Assembly: GCA_934446455.1 (NCBI GenBank) | Contig: CAKSEE010000009.1 | Location: 1-64,000 of the forward strand | Direction of reading: 5' to 3' | Length of the DNA: 64,000 bases | From: an uncultured Oscillospiraceae bacterium | GTDB lineage: Bacteria > Bacillota > Clostridia > Oscillospirales > Ruminococcaceae | The notes under the pieces: generated by a model | Told to the model about the DNA's origin: nothing | What the model saw: only the letters and a program-made list of their open reading frames with translations | The model's database searches: none | Part shown: one piece after another, positions 15,828-24,366 of the stretch | Layout of the letters: each line of letters starts with the position of its first letter | Numbering within the stretch: the stretch's first letter is position 1 | Program-made: the position numbers and the translations under genes

Positions 15828-17369
15828 TTACTCCCACTCGATAGTAGCCGGAGGCTTAGAGGTAATATCATACACGATCCTGTTGATATTCTTAACCTCG
15901 TTTACAATGCGCACGGACACCTTTTCAAGCACGTCGTAGGGAATGCGCGAGAAGTCCGCGGTCATGAAGTCGCTTGTGGAAACGCCGCGCAGCGCGAGCG
16001 TGTAGTCGTAGGTCCTGTCGTCGCCCATGACGCCTACGGAGCGCATATTTGTGAGTACCGCGAAATACTGGTTTATGCTGCGGTCAAGACCTGCGTTTGC
16101 TATCTCCTCGCGGAATATCGCGTCCGCGTCCTGAAGCGTGGCTACCTTTTCGGGTGTGATGTCGCCGATTATCCTTATCGCAAGCCCGGGACCCGGGAAC
16201 GGCTGGCGCCATACCAGCTTCTCGTCAAGACCGAGCGTTATGCCAAGCTCGCGCACCTCGTCCTTGAACAGCAGACGCAGCGGCTCTATTATCTCCTTGA
16301 AATCAACGTAGTCGGGAAGCCCACCGACGTTGTGGTGGCTCTTTATAACAGCCGCGTCGCCAAGGCCTGACTCTATCACGTCGGGATAAATCGTTCCCTG
16401 CACAAGATAGTCTACCCTGCCTATCTTCTTAGCTTCTTCCTCGAATACGCGTATAAACTCCTCGCCGATTATCTTGCGCTTGCGCTCAGGCTCGGTAACG
16501 CCCGCAAGCTTGCTGAGAAAACGCTCGCCCGCGTTTACACGCACAAAATTAACGCCGCTGTCCGCGAACGCCGCCTCAACCTCGTCGCCCTCGTTCTTGC
16601 GCATTAAACCGTGGTCTACAAAAATGCAGGTAAGCTGGCTGCCGATTGCCTTTGCAAGCAGCTTGCACGCAACAGAGCTGTCAACTCCGCCCGAAAGCGC
16701 CAGCAGCGCCTTGCCGTCGCCAACCTTTGCGCGAATGTCGCGTATAGCGGTTTCGGCGTAGCTGTCCATCGTCCAGTCTCCCGCGCAGCCGCATATCTTA
16801 TAAAGGAAGTTGCCCAGCATATCAAAGCCGCGCACCGTGTGGTTCACCTCGGGGTGGAACTGCACGCCGTAGAGCTTCCTGCCCTCGTCCGCCATTGCGC
16901 CGAACGGGCACTTTACGCTGTGGCCTATCGACCTGAAGCCCTCGGGTACGCGCGTGATGTAGTCGTTGTGGCTCATCCATACAACGGTGTTCTGCTCGAT
17001 ACCGTCAAAGAGGGGCGACGCAGTGTCGACCTCGCACTCCGTCCTGCCGTATTCCGAAAGAGAAGCGTCGTGCGCAGGGCCTATCTCGCCGTCAAGCGCA
17101 TACACCATGAACTGCGCGCCGTAGCATATGCCCAGTATCGGAATGCCAAGCTCGAATATCTCGCGCGGCATACGCGGCGATTCGTCAAGGTAAACGCTGT
17201 TGGGGCCGCCCGTGAAGATGATGCCCTTCGGCGCGAGCGCCTTTATCTCCTCAATGGGGGTCTTGTAGGACTTGACCTCGCAGTATATTTTGTGTTCGCG
17301 GACGCGGCGTGCTATCAGCTGATTGTACTGACCGCCGAAATCCAGGACAAGAACAAGCTCATGAGCCAT
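15828..17369 (-). CDS. guaA: GMP synthase (glutamine-hydrolysing)
   Basis: A full-length 513-aa GMP synthase that aminates XMP to GMP using glutamine and ATP. The N-terminal class I glutamine amidotransferase domain (1-190) has the nucleophile in GICYGAQ (Cys82) and the catalytic HPE ([10 protein letters not shown]). The ATP-pyrophosphatase domain follows, with PP-loop LSGGVDSS near 223. The C-terminal dimerisation domain ends in the conserved [10 protein letters not shown]. Insertion of the mobile element left the last codons intact, because the attachment core recreates them. Good ribosome site AAGGAAGG; promoter at 17404-17432. Confidence 0.98.
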   Translation of the reverse strand: MAHELVLVLDFGGQYNQLIARRVREHKIYCEVKSYKTPIEEIKALAPKGIIFTGGPNSVYLDESPRMPREIFELGIPILGICYGAQFMVYALDGEIGPAHDASLSEYGRTECEVDTASPLFDGIEQNTVVWMSHNDYITRVPEGFRSIGHSVKCPFGAMADEGRKLYGVQFHPEVNHTVRGFDMLGNFLYKICGCAGDWTMDSYAETAIRDIRAKVGDGKALLALSGGVDSSVACKLLAKAIGSQLTCIFVDHGLMRKNEGDEVEAAFADSGVNFVRVNAGERFLSKLAGVTEPERKRKIIGEEFIRVFEEEAKKIGRVDYLVQGTIYPDVIESGLGDAAVIKSHHNVGGLPDYVDFKEIIEPLRLLFKDEVRELGITLGLDEKLVWRQPFPGPGLAIRIIGDITPEKVATLQDADAIFREEIANAGLDRSINQYFAVLTNMRSVGVMGDDRTYDYTLALRGVSTSDFMTADFSRIPYDVLEKVSVRIVNEVKNINRIVYDITSKPPATIEWE

Positions 17370-17403
17370 TTTGTTGTACCTTCCTTTTGTAAATACTTAT
17401 TTT

Positions 17404-17432
17404 ATTATATCACGCCGCGCCGCTTTTTTCAA
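17404..17432 (-). promoter_or_regulatory. guaA promoter
   Basis: TTGAAA and TATAAT on the minus strand, 17 bp apart, with a predicted start about 28 bp before the guaA ATG. No purine riboswitch fits in so short a leader. Confidence 0.75.
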
Positions 17433-17516
17433 TAGGCTTTTTCGCGAAATTTCGCCGCGCGGCGCTATGCTTTTAGTGATAATGACGGGCGCTTATCTCA
17501 AAACAGCCGCGCGATA

Positions 17517-18332
17517 TCACCAGTCCGTGTCCCAGTTGGTGTTGCCTGCGTCCCAGTTGCCGCCGCCCCAGTCCCAGTCATCATTGTCCCAGTCGTCGTT
17601 GTAGCTTGAGTTTGCGGAGTAATAGTCGGTGTTGCTGAAATCCGAATAATCATTGCCGCTGCTGTAGCTGCTGCCCTCCCAGTAGTCGGAATAGTTGCCG
17701 CTCAGCTCGCCGTCAACGCTGCCCGCAGGCTGCCAGCCGCCCGAAAGCGCGTCGTAGATATACCAGTCAGAAGCGCTGTGATAGTAGTGGCTGCCGTTGT
17801 AGTCGTAGTAGCCGTCCTTTGGTCCCGACGAGGAAAGCATTTCCGATATTACCACGGTAATAATGATCATTACCGCTATAATAAGTATGCTTACAATGTT
17901 CGCGACCTTGTTCTGCGCCGACTGCCGCCGCGTAGAAGCGCGCTGATACGTCCCCTCATCGGCTTTTTTTTCCCGTCTGATAGCTATCTCCGTTTTCAGC
18001 TTCTGATAAATCTCGTTTACCGCATAAGCCTCGTCCCTGCCGCTGTAGCGTACCGCGCGGGTGCCGTCGCCCTTGTTTTTGTAAACGACAAAGTTCCCGT
18101 CGCCGTCCTTGTATATGCCAAACGCCTTCGGCTCCTTGTAATCCTCGCCGATAAAGAAGCGCATCTGCGCAAGCGGCAGGTTCTTGCTCTTGCAGAACTC
18201 CTTAAGCTCCTCTATGGTCTTTGGCTCTGCCGAAGCGCTGCGCGCAAGGTGAGTGTTCACGCCGCCGCAGTTAGGGCAGGTTTCGTCCTTGTCGTCTATA
18301 AAGCTGCCGCAGTATTCGCATTTTATTCTCAT
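17517..18332 (-). CDS. Zinc-ribbon membrane protein with Trp/Asp-rich tail
   Basis: A 271-aa protein. The start at 18332 (MRIKCEYCGSF) has GGAGG upstream. Residues 4-24 form a zinc ribbon (CEYC and CPNCGG), followed by a cytoplasmic helical/beta part (about 35-130). A single membrane helix of about 20 residues lies near 145-165 (IVSILIIAVMIIITVVI). The outside tail is low complexity, rich in Tyr, Ser, Asn, Asp and Trp, ending in repeated DWDW-like units. Such proteins are frequent in Clostridia and their role is unknown. The next minus-strand locus upstream, a frameshifted transglutaminase gene, ends in a similar Trp/Asp tail. Confidence 0.65.
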   Translation of the reverse strand: MRIKCEYCGSFIDDKDETCPNCGGVNTHLARSASAEPKTIEELKEFCKSKNLPLAQMRFFIGEDYKEPKAFGIYKDGDGNFVVYKNKGDGTRAVRYSGRDEAYAVNEIYQKLKTEIAIRREKKADEGTYQRASTRRQSAQNKVANIVSILIIAVMIIITVVISEMLSSSGPKDGYYDYNGSHYYHSASDWYIYDALSGGWQPAGSVDGELSGNYSDYWEGSSYSSGNDYSDFSNTDYYSANSSYNDDWDNDDWDWGGGNWDAGNTNWDTDW

Positions 18333-18404
18333 TGCCGTCCTCCAAAACGTCGCACACTTTTCCGTAAGACCGCTTCCGCGCCTTTTGCGCAGACTACTGA
18401 TTAA

Positions 18405-18433
18405 ATTATACAGCATTTTCCTCAGCAAGTCAA
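18405..18433 (-). promoter_or_regulatory. Promoter of the zinc-ribbon protein gene
   Basis: TTGACT and TATAAT on the minus strand with a 17-bp spacer, about 73 bp before the chosen ATG. Its position supports the downstream start at 18332 over the longer frame. Confidence 0.7.
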
Positions 18434-18496
18434 CAACTTTTGTGAGGGGCGGCAAAAAAGTTTCGGGACCGCCATGCAGACAGCCCCGCGCCATGC

Positions 18497-19607
18497 TTAA
18501 TCCCGGAAATCATTGCCGAAGCCCCAGTCAAAGAGGCTCAAATCCTCAGTTCCCCACCAGTCGGAGAAATCGTCGTAGCCGTAGAAGTAATCGTTACGGG
18601 GCTGTTCCCGCCGGACCATGATTTGTAGCTGTACTTTGTGCCGTCTGCCGCGGGCAGACCGATGGACAGCTCCCTGCGGATGTGGTCGCGGCTGATTTCG
18701 CCGTCGGTGATGTTGAAATAGTCGTAGTAGTAAGTGGTAGCGGGGTTGCCTATGGGGTCGTCCCATGTAACGTCCATGTTGTAATACTCGCCGTTGAGCT
18801 TTATGAGATTCCACGCGTGAGCCTCGCCAGCATAGCCCACTACAAACGCGGTGGGTCTCAAGCTTCTGCATACAATACCGGAACGCCCTTGCATACCGTC
18901 TTGCCGAGCACAAGCGCGCTGTAGGCGCTCTGATTGAGCGGCGAACCTGAAACATAGTTGTTTATGTTGGTGAGGTAGTCATGCACATACTTCACCTTTT
19001 CAATGTCTGTGGAGAATGTGTTCGCCTTAGTAAGCACCTTGGAAACGGCGCTCTCATACGCCGGTGGTCGCTCAGACCGTTTGCGGTGCTGTTGAAGCTC
19101 ACTGTAACGCTTGTTACCTCGCCGCTGCCGTTGTAGCAGTATGTAAACGCAGATTCCGCCAGGAAAAGCTCGGGGTGGTCGTAGGATATGCTGTAAGATT
19201 ATGCTCTCCGGGTCCTCGTAGTGCACGGGAACGCTCATAGTTACCGTGTCGCAGCCCTATATATCGAGGGGTAGATCTGGTCGTACGCTTTCTTATGCTG
19301 CGAGGACAGCATACTGCGGTAAAAGTAAAAGTCGTCGGAAAGCTTGCTCCGTTAATGCTCACTCCCCTCACCTGCCGAATGGGCGCGCGGCTCATCACTA
19401 TCTTCCTGTCGGGGTCGCCCGTTACGGAGATATCCTCAAAGCCCGTGCCGTATTGCAAGCCGGAAAGCTCCGCGCCGTCCGTAACGTCTTCATAAGCCGA
19501 ATCGGCAGCCGTTCGGTGGTCGCAAGCCAGACCTCCATATCGTCCGCGCAGCCGCACAGCAGGCAGGAAACCGCCAGCAGCGCCGCTATTCCAAGATGTC
19601 TTTTCAT
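18497..19607 (-). pseudogene. Transglutaminase-like lipoprotein, multiply frameshifted
   Basis: The gene begins at 19607 with a lipoprotein signal (MKRHLGIAALLAVSCLLCGC). Recognisable pieces then lie in shifting frames: EDISVTGDPDRKIVMSRAP, a helical stretch containing VSKVLTKANTFSTDIEKVKY, the transglutaminase-core segment AYSALVLGKTVC, YARAFRYCMQKLE, the His/Asp segment AHAWNLIKLNGEYYNMDVTW, and a Trp/Asp-rich end (DDFSDWWGTEDLSLFDWG). At least four frame changes are needed in 1.1 kb. The product would have been a cell-surface cysteine protease/transglutaminase-fold protein. Neighbours are intact, so this is true decay or a local sequence-error cluster. Confidence 0.75.
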
Positions 19608-19758
19608 ATAATACTTCCCTTTCGTTTTCATGCGGCTCATTCGCTTACAGCAGAAATCGGGCGCCGCTTTGTCTGTTATAATACACATTTGAGCATTTAT
19701 CAGGCGCTTCCGCCAAATTGCAGCGTTCTGCAGCAGAATTGCCGCGCTGCGGGAGTGC

Positions 19759-20505
19759 CTAATCGCACGCCCTTTTGGCGCCTATTTCAAGCCACACGGG
19801 TCGGAAGCCGCTGTTTATCGCTATGTTCCACGAGTGGTAGTTTGAAACGCCCGTGCCGTAAAACGCAATGTCGCCCGCGTCCTCTATCCTGTTCTTAAGC
19901 AGCGTTACAAGATACGTCCCCACGCCCATCGAGCGGTACTGCGGCATAACGTCAACGCCTATCTGCTGCCAGCCCTTAGCGTCCTCAGAGCAGCCCGCCA
20001 TGCCCATTATCTCCCCGCCGTCGTAAGCGCACAGGGCGGCGGTGTCGGGGCGCTCGGGCGTAAACTGCGGGCAGAGCGCATTCGGAAAGCGTCTGTCGCC
20101 GTAAAACTGCCGCAGCTCCTCCCCCGTAAAGAGCCGCACCCTGTAGTCGCGCCGCGGCTGCTCACGCCTGCACGGCAGGAACATATGATATGTTTCCGTC
20201 AGCCTGTAGCCGTATTTTTCAAGCTCGCGGCCAAGCTGCTCAAGCTCGGGCAGCGTGAACAGCAGGTAGCCCTCGCAGCGCTCCTTGTACCGCTCAAGGA
20301 AGCCGTGCAGCCGCTCGTCCGCGGTTATCACGGCGTTCCTGCCCGTAGTCGCCATGTGGAAGAAGTACCGCTCGTGGGAATACGCACGCCTGCCCGCGTT
20401 GAGCGCGGATACCGTCAGCACGTTCTCCTTTTTGGTAAAGTCGCCCGCAGAGCAGTTAAGCTCCGCCGCAAGCAGCTCATAGAGCCTTTCAAGGCAGTTG
20501 TCCAT
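19759..20505 (-). CDS. GNAT-family N-acetyltransferase
   Basis: A 248-aa protein. The C-terminal half (about 130-240) is a GNAT fold, with the acetyl-CoA loop in VMPQYRSMGVGTYL (Q/RxxGxG/A, here QYRSMGVG) and the terminal strand YGTGVSNYHSWNIAINSGF. The N-terminal half (1-120) is a less conserved domain found in two-domain acetyltransferases. The start at 20505 (MDNCLERL) has GGGGCGGAG upstream; the longer frame to 20604 lies across the promoter. Substrate unknown. It stands alone between a pseudogene and the ABC transporter. Confidence 0.75.
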   Translation of the reverse strand: MDNCLERLYELLAAELNCSAGDFTKKENVLTVSALNAGRRAYSHERYFFHMATTGRNAVITADERLHGFLERYKERCEGYLLFTLPELEQLGRELEKYGYRLTETYHMFLPCRREQPRRDYRVRLFTGEELRQFYGDRRFPNALCPQFTPERPDTAALCAYDGGEIMGMAGCSEDAKGWQQIGVDVMPQYRSMGVGTYLVTLLKNRIEDAGDIAFYGTGVSNYHSWNIAINSGFRPVWLEIGAKRACD

Positions 20506-20538
20506 AGCTCCGCCCCTTTCCGCAAATTGTTTTATCGT

Positions 20539-20567
20539 ATTATAACATATTCTGCATATTATTTCAA
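20539..20567 (-). promoter_or_regulatory. Promoter of the GNAT gene
   Basis: TTGAAA and TATAAT on the minus strand, 17 bp apart, about 34 bp before the ATG at 20505. Confidence 0.75.
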
Positions 20568-20592
20568 GAGCCGAGCAGTCAACACAAGCAAA

Positions 20593-20616
20593 AGCCGCCC
20601 CCACGAGGGAGCGGCT
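20593..20616 (-). terminator. Terminator downstream of the amino-acid transporter operon
   Basis: AGCCGC and GCGGCT pair, with inner CCC/GGG pairs possible, and the minus-strand side runs into TTTT. It ends leftward transcription from the ABC operon, or from the structured segment just upstream of it. Confidence 0.65.
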
Positions 20617-20631
20617 ATAAAATTATTTTCT

Positions 20632-20694
20632 GTACCGCAGCCAAGGCTTACACCCCAACACGACGTTAGCAAGCGTAAGCCCAAAGCGCGGCAC
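20632..20694 (-). other. Candidate structured RNA between transporter operon and its terminator
   Basis: The minus strand can fold into a long rod: GTGCCGC pairs with GCGGTAC, and after an internal loop GGCTTAC pairs with GTAAGCC, topped by a large loop. A TATAAT sits 40 bp upstream at 20722-20727 in a weak promoter context, and a terminator follows at 20593-20616. This could be a small RNA or a 3'-UTR structure. The rod with an internal loop recalls 6S-like RNAs, but it is much shorter and I would not name it. Confidence 0.3.
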
Positions 20695-20793
20695 GGAGGC
20701 GGGTATTGTGCATAACCGCATTATACAGTCCGATGAAAAAGGTGCAGATGCAAGGAACCCGCGCAGCAGATGTGCCTTTATCGTCAGACGTCC

Positions 20794-21669
20794 TTACATG
20801 ACGCCGCCTTCTACTACCAGACTGTCCTTATCTACGTTTTCGCCGTATACCGCAGCGAGCGTAGCGTCATAGTCAGCGTGGAAGAACTGCTCGTCAGCAA
20901 GACCCGTCATCTCGTCGTTGAGCCACTTGAGGAGCGTTTCGTTGCCCTTTGTTACAGCGGGCGCAATAGCGTCGGTGCTGCCGAGCGACTCAACGCCAAC
21001 GGTAAAGCCGGGGTTGCTCATAGCCCACGCAAGCACCTCGGTGTTGTCCGTGGAGAACGCGTCGCCTCTGCCGTCCTGAAGCGCGGAGTACGCCTCGTTG
21101 TACTCGTCATACTTCTGAAGCTTTACGTCGGGGTAGTTTTCGGTGAAGTAGCTTTCAGCGGTGGTGCCCTTTACTACGATAAGGGTCTTGCCGTTAAGCT
21201 GCTCAGCCTCGGTTATTATCGCGCTGTCGGGAGAAACCACGCCCAGCGCTACCTTCATGTAGGGAAGCGCGAAGTCTACCTTTTCCGCGCGCTCGTCCGT
21301 TACGGTGAAGTTTGCGAGGATAATGTCAACCTTTGCGGTCTGTAAGAACTCAACGCGGCTCGCAGCCTCAACGGGAACAAGCTCCAGCTCAACGCCGAGG
21401 TCCTGAGCTATGCGCTTTGCAAAGTAAACGTCGTAGCCCTGATATTCGCCGTTGTTGTCAACATAGCCGAAAGGGTTCTTATCGGAGAATACGCCGATAG
21501 TAACCTTGCCGCTTGACTTTATCTCGTCAACGGTCCTGAAAGAGCCCGCGCCTGCCGAAGAATCCGAGCCGGAAGCGTCGGAGCCTGTCTTTGCGCCCGA
21601 GCATGCCGCAAGGCTGAGCGCCATTGCCGCCGCAGTAAATACCAGTGCAATTTTCTTGAACAGTTTCAT
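20794..21669 (-). CDS. Polar amino-acid ABC transporter, substrate-binding lipoprotein
   Basis: A 291-aa lipoprotein with signal peptide and lipobox LAAC (cysteine near residue 23), followed by a Ser/Gly/Ala linker and an SBP_bac_3 domain. Family motifs are visible: TIGVFSDKNPFGYVDNNGEYQGYDVYFAKR split over the first lobe (e.g. FGYVDNNGEYQGYDV), VDIILANFTVTDERAEKVDF and GKTLIVVKGTTAESYF. The start at 21669 follows GGAGG by 8 bases. It is the last gene of a permease-permease-ATPase-SBP operon. The ligand is probably a polar amino acid; which one cannot be read from sequence. Confidence 0.88.
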   Translation of the reverse strand: MKLFKKIALVFTAAAMALSLAACSGAKTGSDASGSDSSAGAGSFRTVDEIKSSGKVTIGVFSDKNPFGYVDNNGEYQGYDVYFAKRIAQDLGVELELVPVEAASRVEFLQTAKVDIILANFTVTDERAEKVDFALPYMKVALGVVSPDSAIITEAEQLNGKTLIVVKGTTAESYFTENYPDVKLQKYDEYNEAYSALQDGRGDAFSTDNTEVLAWAMSNPGFTVGVESLGSTDAIAPAVTKGNETLLKWLNDEMTGLADEQFFHADYDATLAAVYGENVDKDSLVVEGGVM

Positions 21670-21735
21670 AGTTGTGCCCTCCATTTGTCCTTTTTATGCC
21701 GCTTAAAGCGGTTTTTATATTGTCAGCCCGCCCGC

Positions 21736-22512
21736 TCAGCGCGAGTAGGTGAACGTCTGCAGGAATCTCTGCGCACGCTCGGTTTTAGGCGCGCTGAAGA
21801 ACTCCGCGGGAGTCCCCTCCTCGACGATAACGCCGCCGTCAAGGAACACCACGCGGTCTGCCACCGCCTGCGCAAACGCCATTTCATGCGTTACTATCAT
21901 CATTGTAGTGCCGCCCGCGTTCTCAGACAGCCCCGCCGTTCCCTTTGCAAGGTCAAGCACGACGTTGAGCACCTCATGCACCATTTCCGGGTCGAGCGCT
22001 GCGGTTATCTCGTCAAGCAGCATTATGTCGGGGTTCATGATAAGGCTGCGGACTATCGCCACGCGCTGCTTCTGCCCGCCCGAAAGCTCTGCGGGATAGG
22101 CGTTCGCCTTATCGCCAAGACCAACGCGGTTCAGCAGCACCATCGCCTTTTCAAGCGCCTCTTCCCTGCTCCTGCCCTGCACCCTGAGCGGCGCTAACAG
22201 AATGTTGTTTATCACCGTCATGTGCGGGAAAAGGTCGTAGCTCTGGAACACCATGCCTATCTTCTGCCGAACCTTGTAAAGGCTCTTCCTGCCGTGTTCC
22301 ACGGGCTCTCCGTGCAGCCTTACCGAGCCGCCCTGTATCGGCTCAAGACCGTTGATACATCGCAGAAGCGTGCTCTTGCCGCAGCCCGAGGGGCCTATAA
22401 GCACCACTACCTCGCCCTTGGATACGCTCAGCGACAGGTCGTTTATGACGGTGTTGTCGCCAAAGCGCTTGGTTAAATGCTCTATGTCGATTATATGCTC
22501 GCTCACCGTCAT
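21736..22512 (-). CDS. Polar amino-acid ABC transporter, ATP-binding protein
   Basis: A 258-aa GlnQ/HisP-type ATPase. Walker [10 protein letters not shown] (about 39-47), Q-loop in [13 protein letters not shown], signature LSGGQKQRV, Walker [15 protein letters not shown] and the switch histidine in IVTHEM are all present. Its ATG overlaps the stop of the permease gene (ATGA), and the SBP gene follows 66 bp downstream. It energises import by the two permeases encoded upstream. Confidence 0.93.
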   Translation of the reverse strand: MTVSEHIIDIEHLTKRFGDNTVINDLSLSVSKGEVVVLIGPSGCGKSTLLRCINGLEPIQGGSVRLHGEPVEHGRKSLYKVRQKIGMVFQSYDLFPHMTVINNILLAPLRVQGRSREEALEKAMVLLNRVGLGDKANAYPAELSGGQKQRVAIVRSLIMNPDIMLLDEITAALDPEMVHEVLNVVLDLAKGTAGLSENAGGTTMMIVTHEMAFAQAVADRVVFLDGGVIVEEGTPAEFFSAPKTERAQRFLQTFTYSR

Positions 22513-23180
22513 TCACCTCTCTTTTTTGTAAGCTTCCGCGACAGCAGCGACAGCGGGAAGCATATTATGAAATACATAAGGAATATCGCAGCGTATACCC
22601 ACAGCGCAGCGTTCGGGTACTCAAAGCGGTTGGCGTCTATTATCTGCTTGCCTACCTTAAGCACCTCGGTAACGCCTATGAGCGACACAAGCGCGGTCGT
22701 TTTTATCATTCGCGTTGAAAGGTTGATAAGGTGCGGCACAAGCCCCCTTATCGCCTGTGGGAAGATAACGTAAGTATAAAGCTGAACGCGGCTTAAGCCA
22801 AGCGACAGCCCCGACTCAAACTGATGGGCGGGTATCGCCAGAAACGCCGAGCGCACAAGGTCGCCCACCTCTGAAGCGCCCCATATCGTAAGCATGATAA
22901 CAGCAGCCGTTTCACCGCTGAAATTAAGCCCTGTGAGCTTTGTAACGCCAAAGAAGATGATGAACAGCCATACAAGCTGCGGCATTATCCGCACTATCTC
23001 GATGTAAATGCGGCATAACGCCTTAACAAAGCGGTTTTTGACAAGCATTACCGCGCCCACGAATATGCCTATGGCTACTGAAAGCCCTATTGATATGAGC
23101 GACAGCCGCAGCGTAACCCATAGCCCAACCAGCAGGCGCAGCATATTGTTGCCCATGAAAAGCACTTCAATTCCCTGCAC
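22509..23180 (-). CDS. Polar amino-acid ABC transporter permease (second)
   Basis: A 223-aa membrane protein of the HisM/GlnP type with about five hydrophobic helices. The EAA loop is visible ([23 protein letters not shown]). The start is GTG at 23180 with AAAGGAGG 7 bases upstream, and the gene overlaps the first permease by 14 bases. Its end overlaps the ATPase start. It pairs with the first permease to make a heterodimeric channel. Confidence 0.88.
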   Translation of the reverse strand: MQGIEVLFMGNNMLRLLVGLWVTLRLSLISIGLSVAIGIFVGAVMLVKNRFVKALCRIYIEIVRIMPQLVWLFIIFFGVTKLTGLNFSGETAAVIMLTIWGASEVGDLVRSAFLAIPAHQFESGLSLGLSRVQLYTYVIFPQAIRGLVPHLINLSTRMIKTTALVSLIGVTEVLKVGKQIIDANRFEYPNAALWVYAAIFLMYFIICFPLSLLSRKLTKKRGE

Positions 23181-23862
23181 GGCGAAGCCTCCTTTCTATG
23201 AGCGAGAACACAATTGAAATCGGCAGGATTATCACGAGATACGCCGCCACAAGCATTGTGAGCGCCTCTCCCGTGTTGTAGTACATACCGATGAGGTCCT
23301 TTGCCACATACATGAGGTCTGCAAGGGAAACCGCGCTGAACACGCTCGTTTCCTTAAGCAGGAAGATGACGTTTGCCGCGAACGCGGGAACCGACACCGA
23401 AGCTGCCTGCGGAAGCACTATGTAGCGCATCACCTGCCAGCGCCTGAGCCCTAAGCTCTCCGCGCTCTCAAGCTGAATGCGCCCCACCGAGCGCAGCCCG
23501 CTCAGAAAGCTCTCCGCCATATAGCTGCCGCCGAGAAACGCAAGGCCTATAACGCCGCACGCCTCCGACGAAAGCAAAATGCCCGCCTTGGGCAGACCGA
23601 AATACAGGAAAAAAAGCTGCACGATAAGCGGCGTGTTGCGCGAAAGCTCGATATAAACAGCCACTATCTGCCGCGCCACGGGAACCTTATAATACTTCAC
23701 CAGCGCGCAGACAAGCCCCACGGCAATCGCCAGCACTATGCCAAAAACGCCTATGGTGACGGTAAGCACCGCGGCCTCGCAGTACATCGGCGCAAACCTC
23801 TCAATAAACGACCAGTCCACAACATCACTCCGTACAAAGGCGCCAAGCGCCTGTTTTATCAT
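23167..23862 (-). CDS. Polar amino-acid ABC transporter permease (first)
   Basis: A 231-aa HisQ/GlnP-type permease with about five membrane helices and the EAA loop (LESAESLGLRRWQVMRYIVL). The region IELSRNTPLIVQLFFLYFGLP is characteristic of the family. It is the first gene of the operon, about 45 bases downstream of a consensus promoter. No strong ribosome site precedes the ATG at 23862, so an internal start a few codons later is possible. Confidence 0.88.
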   Translation of the reverse strand: MIKQALGAFVRSDVVDWSFIERFAPMYCEAAVLTVTIGVFGIVLAIAVGLVCALVKYYKVPVARQIVAVYIELSRNTPLIVQLFFLYFGLPKAGILLSSEACGVIGLAFLGGSYMAESFLSGLRSVGRIQLESAESLGLRRWQVMRYIVLPQAASVSVPAFAANVIFLLKETSVFSAVSLADLMYVAKDLIGMYYNTGEALTMLVAAYLVIILPISIVFSLIERRLRRAGN

Positions 23863-23900
23863 GCCGTGCGCCGTAATACTGCTTCCCTTTCGGTATCATT

Positions 23901-23929
23901 ATTATAGCGCATAATACATACTATGTCAA
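23901..23929 (-). promoter_or_regulatory. Promoter of the amino-acid transporter operon
   Basis: Perfect TTGACA and TATAAT on the minus strand with a 17-bp spacer, and a start near 23894. Confidence 0.85.
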
Positions 23930-24135
23930 TAGGTTTAGAGGAATTTATTTTCCGAAAACTTTCAACATTTTCAGCGCAGGTTTAAGCATTCTGCCCTAAG
24001 GCGCCGCCCCGCCCGCTTATTATATGCCGCAGCCGCGCCCGAAGTGAGCCGCTGCACGCCTGCACACCTACTAAGTATATCACATCGCAGGGAATATTGC
24101 AAGTAGTTGAGTGAAATAATTCAAGCAGAAAAAAG
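23930..24135. other. Intergenic stretch with no feature recognised
   Basis: Between the transporter promoter and the terminator of the next gene I see no open frame of note, no good hairpin with a T-run and no repeat shared with other parts of the window. Confidence 0.5.
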
Positions 24136-24349
24136 AAGCCTGCCATTGTCATAGCAGGCTTCAGACCGTCGAAAAACCCCCGTTGGGGGGTTTCCGACGA
24201 CACATCCGCGCTGCGCGCACGGTTTGACGTCAAGCCGTCAAACCGCACACTTGTGCGGATAGAAGAGTTTTTTGCCTCGGGAGACCCGAGGCAAAAAAGT
24301 TATTTCAAAGCCCGCATACGCGGGCAAAATGGACTTTTTCGACAGGCTT
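24136..24349. repeat. Terminator-inserted structured element, copy A
   Basis: The terminator of the beta-helix lipoprotein gene (AAGCCTGC/GCAGGCTT, 24136-24161, T-run on the minus side) is followed directly by an element starting CAGACCGTCG (24162). Its modules in order are: a hairpin with AAACCCCC/GGGGGTTT; a cruciform with outer stem ATCCGC/GCGGAT and inner stem CGGTTTGACG/CGTCAAACCG; a 14-bp symmetrical hairpin TTTTTTGCCTCGGG; a GCCCGC/GCGGGC hairpin; and an end TTTTTCGAC. A second copy of the terminator is mostly deleted here, with AGGCTT remaining. Stem sequences differ from copies B and C while pairing is kept. Confidence 0.8.
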
Positions 24350-24366
24350 CTGCTTGTTATTTAGCG

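Larger units (their letters stand above)
5063..15842. mobile_element. Integrative mobilizable element inserted in the 3' end of guaA
   Basis: The element is bounded by TTATTCCCACTCGAT (5063-5077) and TTACTCCCACTCGAT (15828-15842), direct copies (14 of 15 identical) of the last guaA codons. Inside both ends lie pairs of GCGGTCAAA-like repeats spaced 11 bp, as expected for integrase arm sites. In leftward order from guaA it carries a divergent XRE repressor, an excisionase-like gene, integrase, RepA-like helicase, TnpV-like protein, MobV relaxase and a restriction/ATPase defence operon. There are no type IV secretion genes, so it would need a helper for transfer. The cargo (5.2-10.4 kb) is visibly more AT-rich than flanking DNA. 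The guaA reading frame is preserved. Confidence 0.85.

Noticed and set aside
20632..20694. Naming the rod-like segment as 6S RNA
   Set aside because: It is far shorter than 6S RNA and the central bubble was not convincing, so only a generic candidate is reported.
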